A stretch of 64,000 nucleotides of DNA from JBBTDV01 sp038042605 (GTDB lineage Bacteria; Bdellovibrionota; UBA1018), in the NCBI GenBank assembly GCA_964358645.1, contig CAYHPW010000008.1:9425-73424 (forward strand). The letters run 5' to 3'. The notes beneath the pieces were generated by a model that was given only the letters and a program-made list of their open reading frames with translations, was not told the origin of the DNA and ran no database searches. Of the stretch, positions 9,320-18,604 are shown in pieces (within the stretch, counting starts at the first letter, position 1; each line of letters begins with the position of its first letter). Position numbers and translations under genes: made by a program.

Positions 9320-10636
9320 ATGACAGTAACAGCATCGCGCCTGGGCGCTTCTCCACTGACGGTTGACTGGTCAAATCTCATCCGCCCCATACCACACGCC
9401 GATTCAACTAAACAGCAAGCCATCTCTGAAGCCTGGTCAAAACTAAAATCAAGATTTGAAACCGGTGAGATCGGATTCTTCGATACACCCATCAAAGATG
9501 ACATCTCACAAAGAGAAGCATCAGAACACCTGGCGCGTGAGTTAATAGCCGAACAGCGTTTTACAGACTGTCTTTTCTTGGGCATAGGTGGAAGCTCGCT
9601 AGGACCAAAGAGCTTGCTTTCTGCCCTGCAAGAGCGTTGCGGCCAAAAGATCACTTTTCATTTTGTGGACAATCCGGATCCCCTCGTGTGGCACTCCACG
9701 CTTGCCACCCTAAAGCCAAACGCCACGCTTGTTTGCGTTGTTACAAAATCAGGCACCACGTTTGAAACCATAGCTCAACTGCTGCTGGCCTTAAATTGGC
9801 TGGGCAAGGAATGTTATAAAAACCTTGTCGCCATCACGGATCCCGCCAAGGGGGACTTAAAAGCTTTCGCAACGAAAGAAGGGATAAAAACACTTAGCAT
9901 CGCCACTTCGGTAGGGGGAAGATTTTCTGTATTCACTCCAGTAGGCTTGTTCGCTGCAGCGCTGGCGGGACTTTCAACGGTAGATTTTTTGAACGGCGCT
10001 AAAACCATCCGCGATTATGTGGAAAAAACCCCACCGGAGCGCAATGTTCTTTTCCTGATTGCAAATGAATTGATCGTAAAAAACAAAACACATCCAGTGC
10101 ATGTCTGCATGCCATATTCAACAAGACTGCGGGTTGTCAGCGATTGGTTTGTACAGCTTTGGGGCGAAAGCCTCGGAAAAGATGGCAAAGGCTTCACGCC
10201 TCTGGCAGCCGTTGGCGCAACCGATCAGCATAGCCTGCTCCAATTGTTGCGTGACGGCCCGGACGACAAGGTAACCTTCTTCCTCAAAGTTGACAAAGTT
10301 GAGAACGAAGTAACCATCCCGCGTCTAGCGACTTTTTCCCGCGATGCTCAATACCCGTCATTCAAGTTGCTGGAAAACCACAGCCTGCATGAGCTCATGA
10401 ACATAGAGTACATGGCCACTTCAATGGTCCTGACAAAACGTGGAAGACCTAACCTGACCATAGGACTAGACCAGCTTGATGAAAAAACCATGGGAGCGCT
10501 TTTCTTCGCTTTCTCCGTCCTGACGGCAATTACAGGAACACTAATGTCAGTTAATCCCTTTGATCAGCCGGGCGTGGAAGAGGGCAAGATCTATATTCGC
10601 GACTCCTTACGCTCAACGGCAGCAATAACCATTTGA
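9320..10636 (+). CDS. pgi: Glucose-6-phosphate isomerase
   Basis: Interconverts glucose-6-phosphate and fructose-6-phosphate in glycolysis and gluconeogenesis. The 438 residues match the shorter type of bacterial isomerase. Visible motifs: FLGIGGSSLGPKSL and VTKSGTTFETIAQ (phosphate-binding sugar isomerase segments), a central GRFSVFTPVGL and the C-terminal FDQPGVEEGK with the conserved Gln/Lys region. Only 2 nt separate it from the upstream acyl-CoA dehydrogenase, so it is probably translated from the same message despite the unrelated pathway. Confidence 0.95.
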   Translation: MTVTASRLGASPLTVDWSNLIRPIPHADSTKQQAISEAWSKLKSRFETGEIGFFDTPIKDDISQREASEHLARELIAEQRFTDCLFLGIGGSSLGPKSLLSALQERCGQKITFHFVDNPDPLVWHSTLATLKPNATLVCVVTKSGTTFETIAQLLLALNWLGKECYKNLVAITDPAKGDLKAFATKEGIKTLSIATSVGGRFSVFTPVGLFAAALAGLSTVDFLNGAKTIRDYVEKTPPERNVLFLIANELIVKNKTHPVHVCMPYSTRLRVVSDWFVQLWGESLGKDGKGFTPLAAVGATDQHSLLQLLRDGPDDKVTFFLKVDKVENEVTIPRLATFSRDAQYPSFKLLENHSLHELMNIEYMATSMVLTKRGRPNLTIGLDQLDEKTMGALFFAFSVLTAITGTLMSVNPFDQPGVEEGKIYIRDSLRSTAAITI

Positions 10637-10672
10637 CGCTGCTTAGCTGACACTTTAACCTCTACTATTAAG

Positions 10673-11599
10673 ATGGGTGGAAAAAAAACCGACCAGGAAT
10701 CCGATAAGACCACCGTCCTCCAAGGCGATCAGGAAACTCTACGTAAAGAGCTCCAAAAAGCCAAGGAACAGGAGGCCTGCCTGATTATCATAAGAGGCAC
10801 GCCACAGGGGCATCGTTTCTTTCTCACGCAAAACGAAATGGCTATCGGCCGTGACCCAAATGCCGAAATCGTACTTGCTGACCAAAGTATCTCACGCAAA
10901 CACGCGAAGATCGAAAAGATTGGCAGGACCTTTAAAATCCATGACCTAAACTCCTCGAACGGTACATACGTGAACGACAAGAAGATACTACCGGATGTCC
11001 CGGTAATCCTTTCAAAAGAAGACATGATCAAGCTTGGCAGTTCAATACTCAAGTTCCTCCCTGCGGGTGAACTCGAAATTCTTTTTTACGGCAACCTTGG
11101 CTCCGCCGCCCATCAGGACCCACTGACAAAGATTTACAACAAGGGTTACTTGCTTGAGGCTCTAGAGGCCGAGTTCAAGCGGGCAAAAGCGCTTCATCAT
11201 GACTTCTCAATTCTTTTCTTCGACCTGGATCATTTTAAAAAGATAAACGACACCCATGGACACGATGCCGGGGATTATGTGCTAAAAGAAATCGCCAACC
11301 TAGTCAGGGCCTCTTACCTGCGCCCAAAAGATGTCTTTGCCCGTTATGGCGGTGAGGAATTCGTAATTTTACAATCTAAAACATCCGCCAAGGCGGCAAC
11401 AGATCTTGCCGAACAGATCCGCGCGGCTATAGAGGCACATGCCTTCATTTATGAAGGCAAGAGACTGCCGGTTACAGCGAGTATAGGAGTGGCCGAACTT
11501 CGTTCCGACATGGAGTCATCGCAAACTCTGCTCAAGCTTGCCGACAAAGCCTTGTACAGCGCCAAGGCAGCCGGCCGAAACAACGTCTCTTGCCTTTAG
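10673..11599 (+). CDS. FHA-GGDEF diguanylate cyclase
   Basis: Predicted to make c-di-GMP under control of a phosphothreonine-binding FHA domain. FHA spans about residues 36-130 with IGRDPN, SRKHA and NSSNGTYVND in order. The GGDEF domain spans about 145-305 with the active signature G226-GEEF and an allosteric I-site R217-PKD exactly five residues upstream, so product inhibition is expected. FFDLDHFKKINDTHGHDAGD carries the metal and substrate residues. No membrane segment: cytoplasmic. The FHA domain suggests input from a Ser/Thr kinase, none of which is visible in the window. It lies 36 nt after pgi and 28 nt before the chosen mutL start. Confidence 0.93.
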   Translation: MGGKKTDQESDKTTVLQGDQETLRKELQKAKEQEACLIIIRGTPQGHRFFLTQNEMAIGRDPNAEIVLADQSISRKHAKIEKIGRTFKIHDLNSSNGTYVNDKKILPDVPVILSKEDMIKLGSSILKFLPAGELEILFYGNLGSAAHQDPLTKIYNKGYLLEALEAEFKRAKALHHDFSILFFDLDHFKKINDTHGHDAGDYVLKEIANLVRASYLRPKDVFARYGGEEFVILQSKTSAKAATDLAEQIRAAIEAHAFIYEGKRLPVTASIGVAELRSDMESSQTLLKLADKALYSAKAAGRNNVSCL

Positions 11600-11627
11600 T
11601 CCACGATCATGTTCAATTACGCCTTTG

Positions 11628-13388
11628 ATGCCGGTACCAAAACCTATACGCATTCTTGATCCAAACGTTGCAGAACGAATTGCTGCAGGCGAAGCTATCG
11701 AAAGACCAGCCAGCGTCGTTAAGGAACTTGTTGAAAATGCCCTTGATGCCGGTTCGACGGAAGTATGCGTCGTACTGGAGGACGGCGGCAAATCACTGAT
11801 CGAAGTCACGGATAACGGTTGTGGAATGTCCGAAGCCGATCTTTCAATGTGCACCAAGCGACATGCCACCAGCAAGCTATCCTCGCTTGGCGACCTTGAA
11901 AAAATCACGTCGCTTGGGTTCCGCGGAGAGGCCCTGCCAAGCATAGCCGCCGTATCGGATTTAAGCATCGTGTCCGGGCGTGGAAATACGTACCAGCTGC
12001 ATCTTGACGGTGAACCAAAAATATCACAAATCACATTCGGACATTTCCTAAACTCAAACCATGGCACCATGGTGAGCGTTAAAGGATTGTTCTCGCAGGT
12101 CCCTGCTAGACTGAAATTCTTGAAATCAAAAAGCGCTGAAACTGCGCACGTGCGTGAGTGGATCGAACGACTAGCGATCGCATACCCTGAAGCCGGATTC
12201 AAGCTCGTGAGCAATGACAAAACTTTATTGAATTTACGTCCTTCATCCGAAGCCTCACGGGTTCAGGAAGTACTTTCTGATAACGATACACAGATAAAAA
12301 CACTAAGTGCTTCGTCTGATAACGGCAGCGGAAGCGTTCAGTTCAAACTACGTTTTTACTGGCTTAGGAACATTAATTTACAGCACATGCGACGGATGGC
12401 CACAATCGTCAACAGAAGGGCGGTCCGTGACAAACTTCTCCAGCAAGCCATCATGTCTCCATTAAGGCAATTCATGATGCCTGGTGAATTTCCTGTGGCA
12501 GCCCTGTTTGTCGAGATAGACCCAGCCTGTCTGGACGTGAACGTGCACCCATCAAAGATAGAAGTACGCTTCATCGACTCACACAAGATTTTTTCCGCTG
12601 TCGAATCACTGGTACGCTCCATTCTGGATAAAGAAACCACCGAGACTGCCGCCATTTTCCCCGCTGCACAAACTATATGGAATTTTTCCGAACCAAAAAA
12701 TTTCCTACAATCCAGCACTCCGCTATATAACAACGCCAATAGCGGCATCGATAAAACCCAATACAAACAAGAACCGCTTTTTGAGCAGCAAAAAACAAAC
12801 GAATTGCAGGGCGCGCTGTTTGTCGGAATTCTCTTCGCCACTTACATAGTTTACGAATCTGAAAGTGAACTGATCCTTGTGGACCAACATGCGGCACACG
12901 AGAGGGTGCGCTACGAACGCTTTAAAGCACTCATCACGACACGCACCACGCCTCATTCGCAAGAGCTACTCATACCAGAGACCATAACTTTCGAACCAGA
13001 ACAAAGACCAGCTCTTGAGCAGTCCTTGCCGACACTAAGTGGACATGGTTTTTGCTGCGAACTTTTTGGCGAAAACACACTGCTTTTCAGAGCCATCCCA
13101 ACCGAATGGGGAACTGACGCCATTAAGCCACGCTTAAAAAGTCTTATCGACAGGCTTCTTTCCAACAGCACACGACTCACAGAGGACAATGTGGTTTTTG
13201 AAATCCTTGCCAGTGAGGCTTGCCATTCATCGGTAAGGGCCGGCATGCGCCTTACAGAGCCTGAAGCTACCGCACTGGTGAATCAGCTTATGACTTGCAA
13301 TCATCCATGGAATTGCCCCCACGGCAGACCCACCATTGTAAAAATCTCGCGTTCCAAGCTAGAGGAATGGTTCAACCGTAGGATATAG
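11628..13388 (+). CDS. mutL: DNA mismatch repair protein MutL (endonuclease type)
   Basis: Couples mismatch recognition to strand removal. The start is set at ATG 11628 because MPVPKPIRILDPNVAERIAAGE is the normal N-terminus; the open frame extends to 11538 only inside the previous gene. GHKL ATPase motifs ELVENALDAGS, TDNGCGM and TKRHATSK...GFRGEAL are clear. The C-terminal domain has DQHAAHERVRYE (the DQHA-x2-E-x4-E metal motif, near residue 418), ACHSSVRAGM and CPHGRP (near residue 562), the set found in latent endonuclease MutLs. This predicts methyl-independent mismatch repair rather than the MutH system of E. coli. miaA follows after 4 nt, a common pairing. Confidence 0.96.
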   Translation: MPVPKPIRILDPNVAERIAAGEAIERPASVVKELVENALDAGSTEVCVVLEDGGKSLIEVTDNGCGMSEADLSMCTKRHATSKLSSLGDLEKITSLGFRGEALPSIAAVSDLSIVSGRGNTYQLHLDGEPKISQITFGHFLNSNHGTMVSVKGLFSQVPARLKFLKSKSAETAHVREWIERLAIAYPEAGFKLVSNDKTLLNLRPSSEASRVQEVLSDNDTQIKTLSASSDNGSGSVQFKLRFYWLRNINLQHMRRMATIVNRRAVRDKLLQQAIMSPLRQFMMPGEFPVAALFVEIDPACLDVNVHPSKIEVRFIDSHKIFSAVESLVRSILDKETTETAAIFPAAQTIWNFSEPKNFLQSSTPLYNNANSGIDKTQYKQEPLFEQQKTNELQGALFVGILFATYIVYESESELILVDQHAAHERVRYERFKALITTRTTPHSQELLIPETITFEPEQRPALEQSLPTLSGHGFCCELFGENTLLFRAIPTEWGTDAIKPRLKSLIDRLLSNSTRLTEDNVVFEILASEACHSSVRAGMRLTEPEATALVNQLMTCNHPWNCPHGRPTIVKISRSKLEEWFNRRI

Positions 13389-13392
13389 CTCC

Positions 13393-14322
13393 ATGTCAGC
13401 CAATATGAAAACACTGATAATAACTGGTCCAACCGCCACCGGTAAAAGCGCCCTGTCACTAGAGCTCGCCAAACGCCATGGTGGCATTGAAATCATCAAT
13501 GCCGATAGCATGCTTGTTTATAAGGGACTGGACATCGGCACAGCAAAACCTCCCGTCCGAGACAGACAGGAGATACCACACCATCTTATCGACCTAGTGA
13601 CTCCGGATATGAGGTTCAGCGCCGGAGATTTCGTGCGAGAAGCACGAAAAGCACTTGATGACATACATGCGCGCAACAAACGCGCACTCATTATAGGCGG
13701 GACAGGATTTTACCTTAAGGCCTTACTTTTTGGCCTATGGAAGTGCGGGCAAGCAAATCCCGCGCTACGGGCATCATTTGATAAGCTTGCCGATACCGAG
13801 CTATTCACGCTCCTTTGTTCGCGTGACGCAACCTCGGCAAATCGCATCGGAAGAAACGATCGTTACCGACTTATCCGGGCACTGGAGCTCACAAGCGAAA
13901 CCGGCAAAACACTAGAGGAACTTCAGAAGTCCATGCCGGATAAACCTGATCCATCCTTTGTTATCTGGTCAATTGATAGGCAAACCGACGAACTCATTGA
14001 GCGGATAAAGTCACGCACTAGTGTCATGATTAACTCAGGCCTTCTGGAGGAAGCCCGACGAATCACAGCTGAATTCCCAGACTCACAGCCACTCTCTGCC
14101 GTTGGATACGCCCAAGCCATTGCATATCTTCAAAAAAGGCCGCCCGCTGGCCGAAAACCACGTACCGGGCTCGACGGACTTAATGATGAAATAGTGCTGG
14201 CCACCCGACAGCTAGTTAAAAAACAACGAACATTTTTAAAAAACTTGTTACCGATTACATTCATTCTCGACCGGGACTACAAAATATTCACAGACAGGTT
14301 TATGCAGCTATATGGATTTTAG
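13393..14322 (+). CDS. miaA: tRNA dimethylallyltransferase
   Basis: Transfers a dimethylallyl group to N6 of A37 in tRNAs reading UNN codons. P-loop TGPTATGKSAL near the N-terminus, then NADSMLVYKGLDIGTAKP and PHHLIDL, then GGTGFYLKALLFG, all family hallmarks. C-terminal SAVGYAQAIAYL and TRQLVKKQRTF match the tRNA-binding part, with Lys-Gln-Arg-Thr as in the family. Length 309 aa is normal. Directly follows mutL by 4 nt. Confidence 0.96.
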   Translation: MSANMKTLIITGPTATGKSALSLELAKRHGGIEIINADSMLVYKGLDIGTAKPPVRDRQEIPHHLIDLVTPDMRFSAGDFVREARKALDDIHARNKRALIIGGTGFYLKALLFGLWKCGQANPALRASFDKLADTELFTLLCSRDATSANRIGRNDRYRLIRALELTSETGKTLEELQKSMPDKPDPSFVIWSIDRQTDELIERIKSRTSVMINSGLLEEARRITAEFPDSQPLSAVGYAQAIAYLQKRPPAGRKPRTGLDGLNDEIVLATRQLVKKQRTFLKNLLPITFILDRDYKIFTDRFMQLYGF

Positions 14323-14395
14323 GTGGTAAACATATAAAGAACGAAGTAAAGTCCCTCAACCATATAACCTTTTGACATACTTATGGTTAGATATT

Positions 14396-15262
14396 ATGGC
14401 GGGTAACACAAAACATAGAATAATTGTAGTATCGGACGGAACAGGCGAAACTGCCGCGCAAATGGTTAAAGCAGCCATGGTCCAATTCAGCGAGCATGAC
14501 ATCTTTTTCACCCGCTTCACGAATATAAGGAGCGAATCTCAGATAGAAGCGATATGCGAGGAGGCCGCAACCAATGAGGGATTGTTAGTATATACAATCG
14601 TTTCACCGCAACTACGCGCCTTTCTGGTCAATAAAGCCCGCGGGAAAGGCATCCCATATGTAGATTTACTGGGGCCATTACTCCTTGGTCTTGCAAATTA
14701 TTTTGGTTACGAGCCAAAATCCATAGCCGGCCTTCTACACGGCATCAACGAGGAATACTTCGACCGCATAGCAGCAATGGAATACACCATTGCCCATGAC
14801 GACGGACGCGACCTGACAGGTTTAGAAAAAGCAGATCTTGTAATCATCGGGATTTCACGAACATCAAAAACACCATTATCAATGTATCTGTCGCATCAGG
14901 GTTGGAAAGTTGCTAACATCCCGATAATCAAGAATTTTGACATTCCAAGAGAAGTGTATGTGATTGACCAACGACGCGTGGTCGCGCTGACAATAGACCC
15001 GGAGGACCTCGCCACTATACGCAGGGCACGCCTGGAGCGCCTTGGGCAGGATAATGGTGGCGATTATGCCGACCCAGAAAGCGTAAACGAGGAAATACAT
15101 TACGCTAACGAATTGTATCGTAAACACCGCCGCTGGCCTGTTTTAAATGTGACTGGTAAAGCCCTTGAGGAAACCGCTGCTGAAATAATCAGATTGATGT
15201 CCTCTAGACGCTTGACTCCGTTGCATACTTTGGAAAATATACCGGTGTCTCGGACAGACTGA
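14396..15262 (+). CDS. PSRP: bifunctional kinase/pyrophosphorylase regulating PEP synthase or pyruvate phosphate dikinase
   Basis: DUF299-family regulator that uses ADP to phosphorylate, and inorganic phosphate to dephosphorylate, a Thr of PEP synthase or PPDK. The P-loop-like signature GISRTSKTPLSMYLS is intact, and the N-terminus HRIIVVSDGTGETA, the GLLHGINEEYF region and RHRLTPL-type end match the family. The frame opens at a TTG (14372), but ATG 14396 (289 aa) fits family length better. No strong ribosome binding site. Neither target enzyme is encoded in the window, so whether it acts on PpsA or PpdK cannot be told here. Confidence 0.88.
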   Translation: MAGNTKHRIIVVSDGTGETAAQMVKAAMVQFSEHDIFFTRFTNIRSESQIEAICEEAATNEGLLVYTIVSPQLRAFLVNKARGKGIPYVDLLGPLLLGLANYFGYEPKSIAGLLHGINEEYFDRIAAMEYTIAHDDGRDLTGLEKADLVIIGISRTSKTPLSMYLSHQGWKVANIPIIKNFDIPREVYVIDQRRVVALTIDPEDLATIRRARLERLGQDNGGDYADPESVNEEIHYANELYRKHRRWPVLNVTGKALEETAAEIIRLMSSRRLTPLHTLENIPVSRTD

Positions 15263-15276
15263 TCATAGGGGGAATC

Positions 15277-16200
15277 ATGGCGCGTGGTAATTACTGTTGG
15301 TACAATGGAAAAATTTTTGCGGTTGAAGAGGCAAAGGTAAGTCTTTTTACGCACGGACTACATTACGGAGTCGGCGCGTTTGAAGGAATAAGGGCTTATA
15401 AGCAAAAAAAAGGAGGCGGAGCCGTGTTTCGCCTAAAGGAACATATCGCCAGGTTACTGGAAAGCTGCAAGATCCTTGATTTGAAGATCCCGTATTCCAT
15501 CGATGATCTCTGTAGCGCATCAATCGCAACCTGCAAAAAAAATGGCTTCGAGGAATGTTACATCCGTCCGATAGTGTTCACGGCAGACGGCCCACTCGGT
15601 GTGCACCCGGGAGCAAATCCTCCGGTTGATGTGGCTGTCCTTAATTGGGAATGGGGCAGTTATCTTGGAGACAAGGGTGTAAACGAAGGAGCCCGCCTTA
15701 AAATCTCGAGCTTCGTGCGGCCACATGTAAATTCTGCCATGACAAAAGGAAAGATCACCGGCCAGTATGTAAATGGTGTGATGGCTAAACGCGAGGCAAT
15801 TGCGGCTGGATATGACGAAGCACTCATGCTTGATGCAGATGGGTTTTTGACTGAAGGAACCGGTGAAAATCTTTTCATCATCCGTGATGGCGCCGTCAAA
15901 ACAACCCCGCTTACTTCCATTTTAAACGGGATAACGCGCCAAACAGTCATTCAATATTTAAAAACCAAGGGGATTTCAGTAACCGAAACCAGGTTCACTC
16001 GTGATGAGCTATGGTGCGCTGACGAAGTCTTTCTCACCGGGACAGCGGCAGAAATCACTCCAGTACGCGAAATCGACGGCCGGCTGATCGGCGCTGGCAA
16101 ACCAGGACCGATCACAGCAACCATCCGGCGGGATTACTCCGATATCGTGCGCGGCAACCTTCCGGAATACGGAAAGGGATGGCTCACGCCGATCGCTTAA
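15277..16200 (+). CDS. ilvE: Branched-chain amino acid aminotransferase
   Basis: PLP enzyme for the last step of Leu, Ile and Val synthesis and the first step of their breakdown. 307 aa, fold-type IV. HGLHYGVGAFEGIRAY is the N-terminal signature; the PLP lysine is in the segment GKITGQYVNG; DADGFLTEGTGENLF and LTGTAAEITPV are phosphate-binding parts. AGGGGG-type Shine-Dalgarno (AGGGGGAATC) precedes the ATG. The stop is immediately followed by the ATG of the DUF503 gene. With the isovaleryl-CoA dehydrogenase-like gene upstream, branched-chain metabolism is represented twice in this run. Confidence 0.95.
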   Translation: MARGNYCWYNGKIFAVEEAKVSLFTHGLHYGVGAFEGIRAYKQKKGGGAVFRLKEHIARLLESCKILDLKIPYSIDDLCSASIATCKKNGFEECYIRPIVFTADGPLGVHPGANPPVDVAVLNWEWGSYLGDKGVNEGARLKISSFVRPHVNSAMTKGKITGQYVNGVMAKREAIAAGYDEALMLDADGFLTEGTGENLFIIRDGAVKTTPLTSILNGITRQTVIQYLKTKGISVTETRFTRDELWCADEVFLTGTAAEITPVREIDGRLIGAGKPGPITATIRRDYSDIVRGNLPEYGKGWLTPIA

Positions 16201-16500
16201 ATGCTTATTGGCTCTGGACGTATAGTACTGGATTTTTACAACAACGATAGCCTTGCGTTGAAGCGAAGAGAGCTTTCTTCGCTATGTGACGAGTTACGCC
16301 GCAAGTTCAATGTCTCGGCCCTGGAAGTCGCTGACTTTGATGATCCAGAAAAATGCGTGCTCGGTTTCGCGGCAGTTATCCCGGAAAGCTGGAAAACATC
16401 CAGCGCCAGAAGCCTGTTGAAAAAAATCTGCGACACAATCGACCAGACAGCTTTTGCACGCGTAACAGTCGAGGATGTAGAGCTACTGAACCACGGCTGA
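16201..16500 (+). CDS. DUF503 (YlxP-like) small protein
   Basis: 99 aa matching the DUF503 pattern: an opening beta strand, then SLALKRRELSSLCDELRRKFNVSALEVADFDDPEKCVLGFAAV. YlxP-type proteins are often encoded beside infB and rbfA and suspected to have a ribosome-linked role, but here the gene is joined to ilvE (ATG directly after the ilvE stop). The 3' end overlaps the convergent kinase gene by 18 nt. Confidence 0.82.
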   Translation: MLIGSGRIVLDFYNNDSLALKRRELSSLCDELRRKFNVSALEVADFDDPEKCVLGFAAVIPESWKTSSARSLLKKICDTIDQTAFARVTVEDVELLNHG

Positions 16501-17496
16501 TAATATTTCTGCTGGGGACACCGTGGCGGTTCCACGTTTACCAACCTCGATACCGGCTGCAATATTCCCAAGAATCGCGGCTTCCTCAATCGTTGCGCCT
16601 GAAACAAGAGCCATCGTTAAAACTGAAATCACTGTGTCGCCCGCTCCGGACACATCATATACTTCACGCGCAAATGTGGGGATGATCCTTACTAACGGGT
16701 TCTTTGCACTGAAAACAGCCATACCGTCTTTTCCGCGGGTTATAACTACATGCCTTGCCGCTGTTGAAGAAAGGATGCTCATCCCGGCATTTTTAAGCGA
16801 CGACTCATCACGAATCTCAATACCAGATAGACGCTCAGCCTCCCTTGTGTTGGGTGTAAGTACGCCTGCCCCCGTATAAGACTTAACAGGTGTCCTGGCA
16901 TTTGGATCGACAACAACAATTTTCTTGCTCTTTCTGCACTCATTAAAAATAAAACTAAATACCTTATCGGTCAGCGTCCCCTTTGCGTAGTCTTCCAGGA
17001 TAACCGCGTCTACATTACGTATTAGCTTTCTCACCCTAGCCAGTATGCGGCTCTCTGTTTTTTTATTGATCTTGGATGGGCTTTCATAATCAACCCTTAA
17101 AAGCTGTTGCCGCTCGCTCACGATCCTTTCTTTTAATACCGTTCGCCGCTCGTGATCCACCACCAGATGGCCTGAGCTTATGGAACAAGCGCTTAAAAGT
17201 TTTCTGAAGTCATCAGCATTCCTGTCTTGACCAACTATACCGACAAGAAGTGGGATGCCGTTTAAAGCCTTGATGTTATCAGCCACATTCGCGGCAAGAC
17301 CAAGTTTTAGCTTTTCCTGTTCCACAAATACAACAGGGACAGGGGCCTCCGGCGAAATCCTATTCACAGAACCAACGGTGTACCTGTCCACGCCCACATC
17401 GCCAATGACAAGGACCTTCTTTCCTGACCCAGCAAACAGGATTTCCCTAAGTCTCGCCAAATTCCAAGACCCATGTTGAATTGAGTGAAATTTCAT
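16483..17496 (-). CDS. hldA: D-glycero-beta-D-manno-heptose-7-phosphate kinase (RfaE1/HldA type)
   Basis: PfkB-family sugar kinase that phosphorylates heptose-7-phosphate at C1 for LPS inner core. 337 aa corresponding to the kinase half of HldE, without the adenylyltransferase half, so a separate HldC/RfaE2 is expected elsewhere. VLVIGDVGVDRYTVGSVNRISPEAPVPV is the classic N-terminus; DVSGAGDTVISVL carries the catalytic Asp (GAGD). The start overlaps the stop of the upstream glycosyltransferase gene by 4 nt (ATGA), implying co-translation in an LPS-core operon. Confidence 0.92.
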   Translation of the reverse strand: MKFHSIQHGSWNLARLREILFAGSGKKVLVIGDVGVDRYTVGSVNRISPEAPVPVVFVEQEKLKLGLAANVADNIKALNGIPLLVGIVGQDRNADDFRKLLSACSISSGHLVVDHERRTVLKERIVSERQQLLRVDYESPSKINKKTESRILARVRKLIRNVDAVILEDYAKGTLTDKVFSFIFNECRKSKKIVVVDPNARTPVKSYTGAGVLTPNTREAERLSGIEIRDESSLKNAGMSILSSTAARHVVITRGKDGMAVFSAKNPLVRIIPTFAREVYDVSGAGDTVISVLTMALVSGATIEEAAILGNIAAGIEVGKRGTATVSPAEILSAVVQ

Positions 17497-18599
17497 ATTT
17501 TACTTAATACAATTAACATTTCTATTCTCTGTAGCGCATCATTCACACTGATCAAATTCATACAAGGAAATGACTCACAACTAGCTTTTTTACAACTGAA
17601 TACTTCTCTACAATCAATGGATGACTCCAGTACCGCCCTATGATCGCTTCCCGCCGGGTAAGGGCCCCAACGCTTGGCGCTCTGTACACGCACCGGCGGG
17701 TAAAAAGCCAGTACCGGTTTATCAAGTGCCACAGCTAGATGAAGGGGACCGGTACTTGGCGCTATTACTAAATCAGCCAAGCTGAAAAGCCCGGCAAGAA
17801 AATCGATCCCGCCAGCACCACCGCCGTTATAGGCATCGCTGCTGCCATAGGCACCCTTGCCGAAATATAAGACTAGCTTTGGCAAACCCGGGCCTGACAC
17901 TTCACTTCTGATCCTCTCTAAAAGCAAATGCTCACCTGCCCCTCCGGTAATCAGCAGCTCAAATCCACGTCCAAGCAGTTCCTTAGCCAATTGAATATAC
18001 TTTGACTCAGGCCAATTGAGGGCCGACCCACCCATACCTGGATGCATAGCTATAAGAGGACCCTTTCCTGACCATCCATGCGCAATAAGCCATACGCGTG
18101 CCTGCTTAATAGTTTCCTCATGAACAAACACGGATGTCTTTAAAGATCCTGGCTTAACACGAATGCCAATCTTCTCAAGAAGCTGCAGGTTGTAGTCAGC
18201 CTCATGCATCTCCACTGATGAGCGGTTCTGCCTTAATCCAGCATTGTATAAAAAATATGAAAAAGGCTTGCTAAGCGGCCCGATACGCAACGGGATCCTG
18301 GCCAGCCACAAAAGCGTCGCCAGGATAAAGCCTCCTTGAAGCACAATCACGGCGTCAAAACGACGCTCTTTAAGCATGCCTAAAAGCCGTCGCAAATATC
18401 CAACTCCAGGGCGAAGCACAATCACTTCATCCACGGCAGGCAACCCGCTAATGATCGGAAGCACTGTCTCCTGGACCAAAACAGCCAGATACGCATCTTT
18501 GTAGTGTTTCCTGATTGCATTAAATACCGGGGTCGAGAGGATCACATCACCGATGCGATCAGGCCGCACAACTAAAATACGTGTTACTTCAGGAACCAT
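17493..18599 (-). CDS. Glycosyltransferase family 9 (heptosyltransferase-like)
   Basis: Predicted ADP-heptose:LPS heptosyltransferase acting on the inner face of the cytoplasmic membrane. 368 aa, GT-B fold. RILVVRPDRIGDVILSTPVFNAIRKHY is the family opening; a donor-site region reads IAMHPGMGGSALNWPESKYIQLAKEL and LVIAPSTGPLHLAVALDKPVLAFYPPV. The C-terminus contains a Cys cluster (DCREVFSCKKASCESFPC) also seen in many GT9 proteins. Sits between cmk (5-nt gap) and hldA (4-nt overlap). Which heptose it transfers is not determinable. Confidence 0.9.
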   Translation of the reverse strand: MVPEVTRILVVRPDRIGDVILSTPVFNAIRKHYKDAYLAVLVQETVLPIISGLPAVDEVIVLRPGVGYLRRLLGMLKERRFDAVIVLQGGFILATLLWLARIPLRIGPLSKPFSYFLYNAGLRQNRSSVEMHEADYNLQLLEKIGIRVKPGSLKTSVFVHEETIKQARVWLIAHGWSGKGPLIAMHPGMGGSALNWPESKYIQLAKELLGRGFELLITGGAGEHLLLERIRSEVSGPGLPKLVLYFGKGAYGSSDAYNGGGAGGIDFLAGLFSLADLVIAPSTGPLHLAVALDKPVLAFYPPVRVQSAKRWGPYPAGSDHRAVLESSIDCREVFSCKKASCESFPCMNLISVNDALQRIEMLIVLSKI

Positions 18600-18604
18600 T
18601 TAAA

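Noticed and set aside
14372..14398. TTGACA at 14372 followed by TATTAT just before the PSRP gene, looking like a promoter
   Set aside because: The spacing is only 14 nt and the second box overlaps the start codon, so it does not form a usable promoter.
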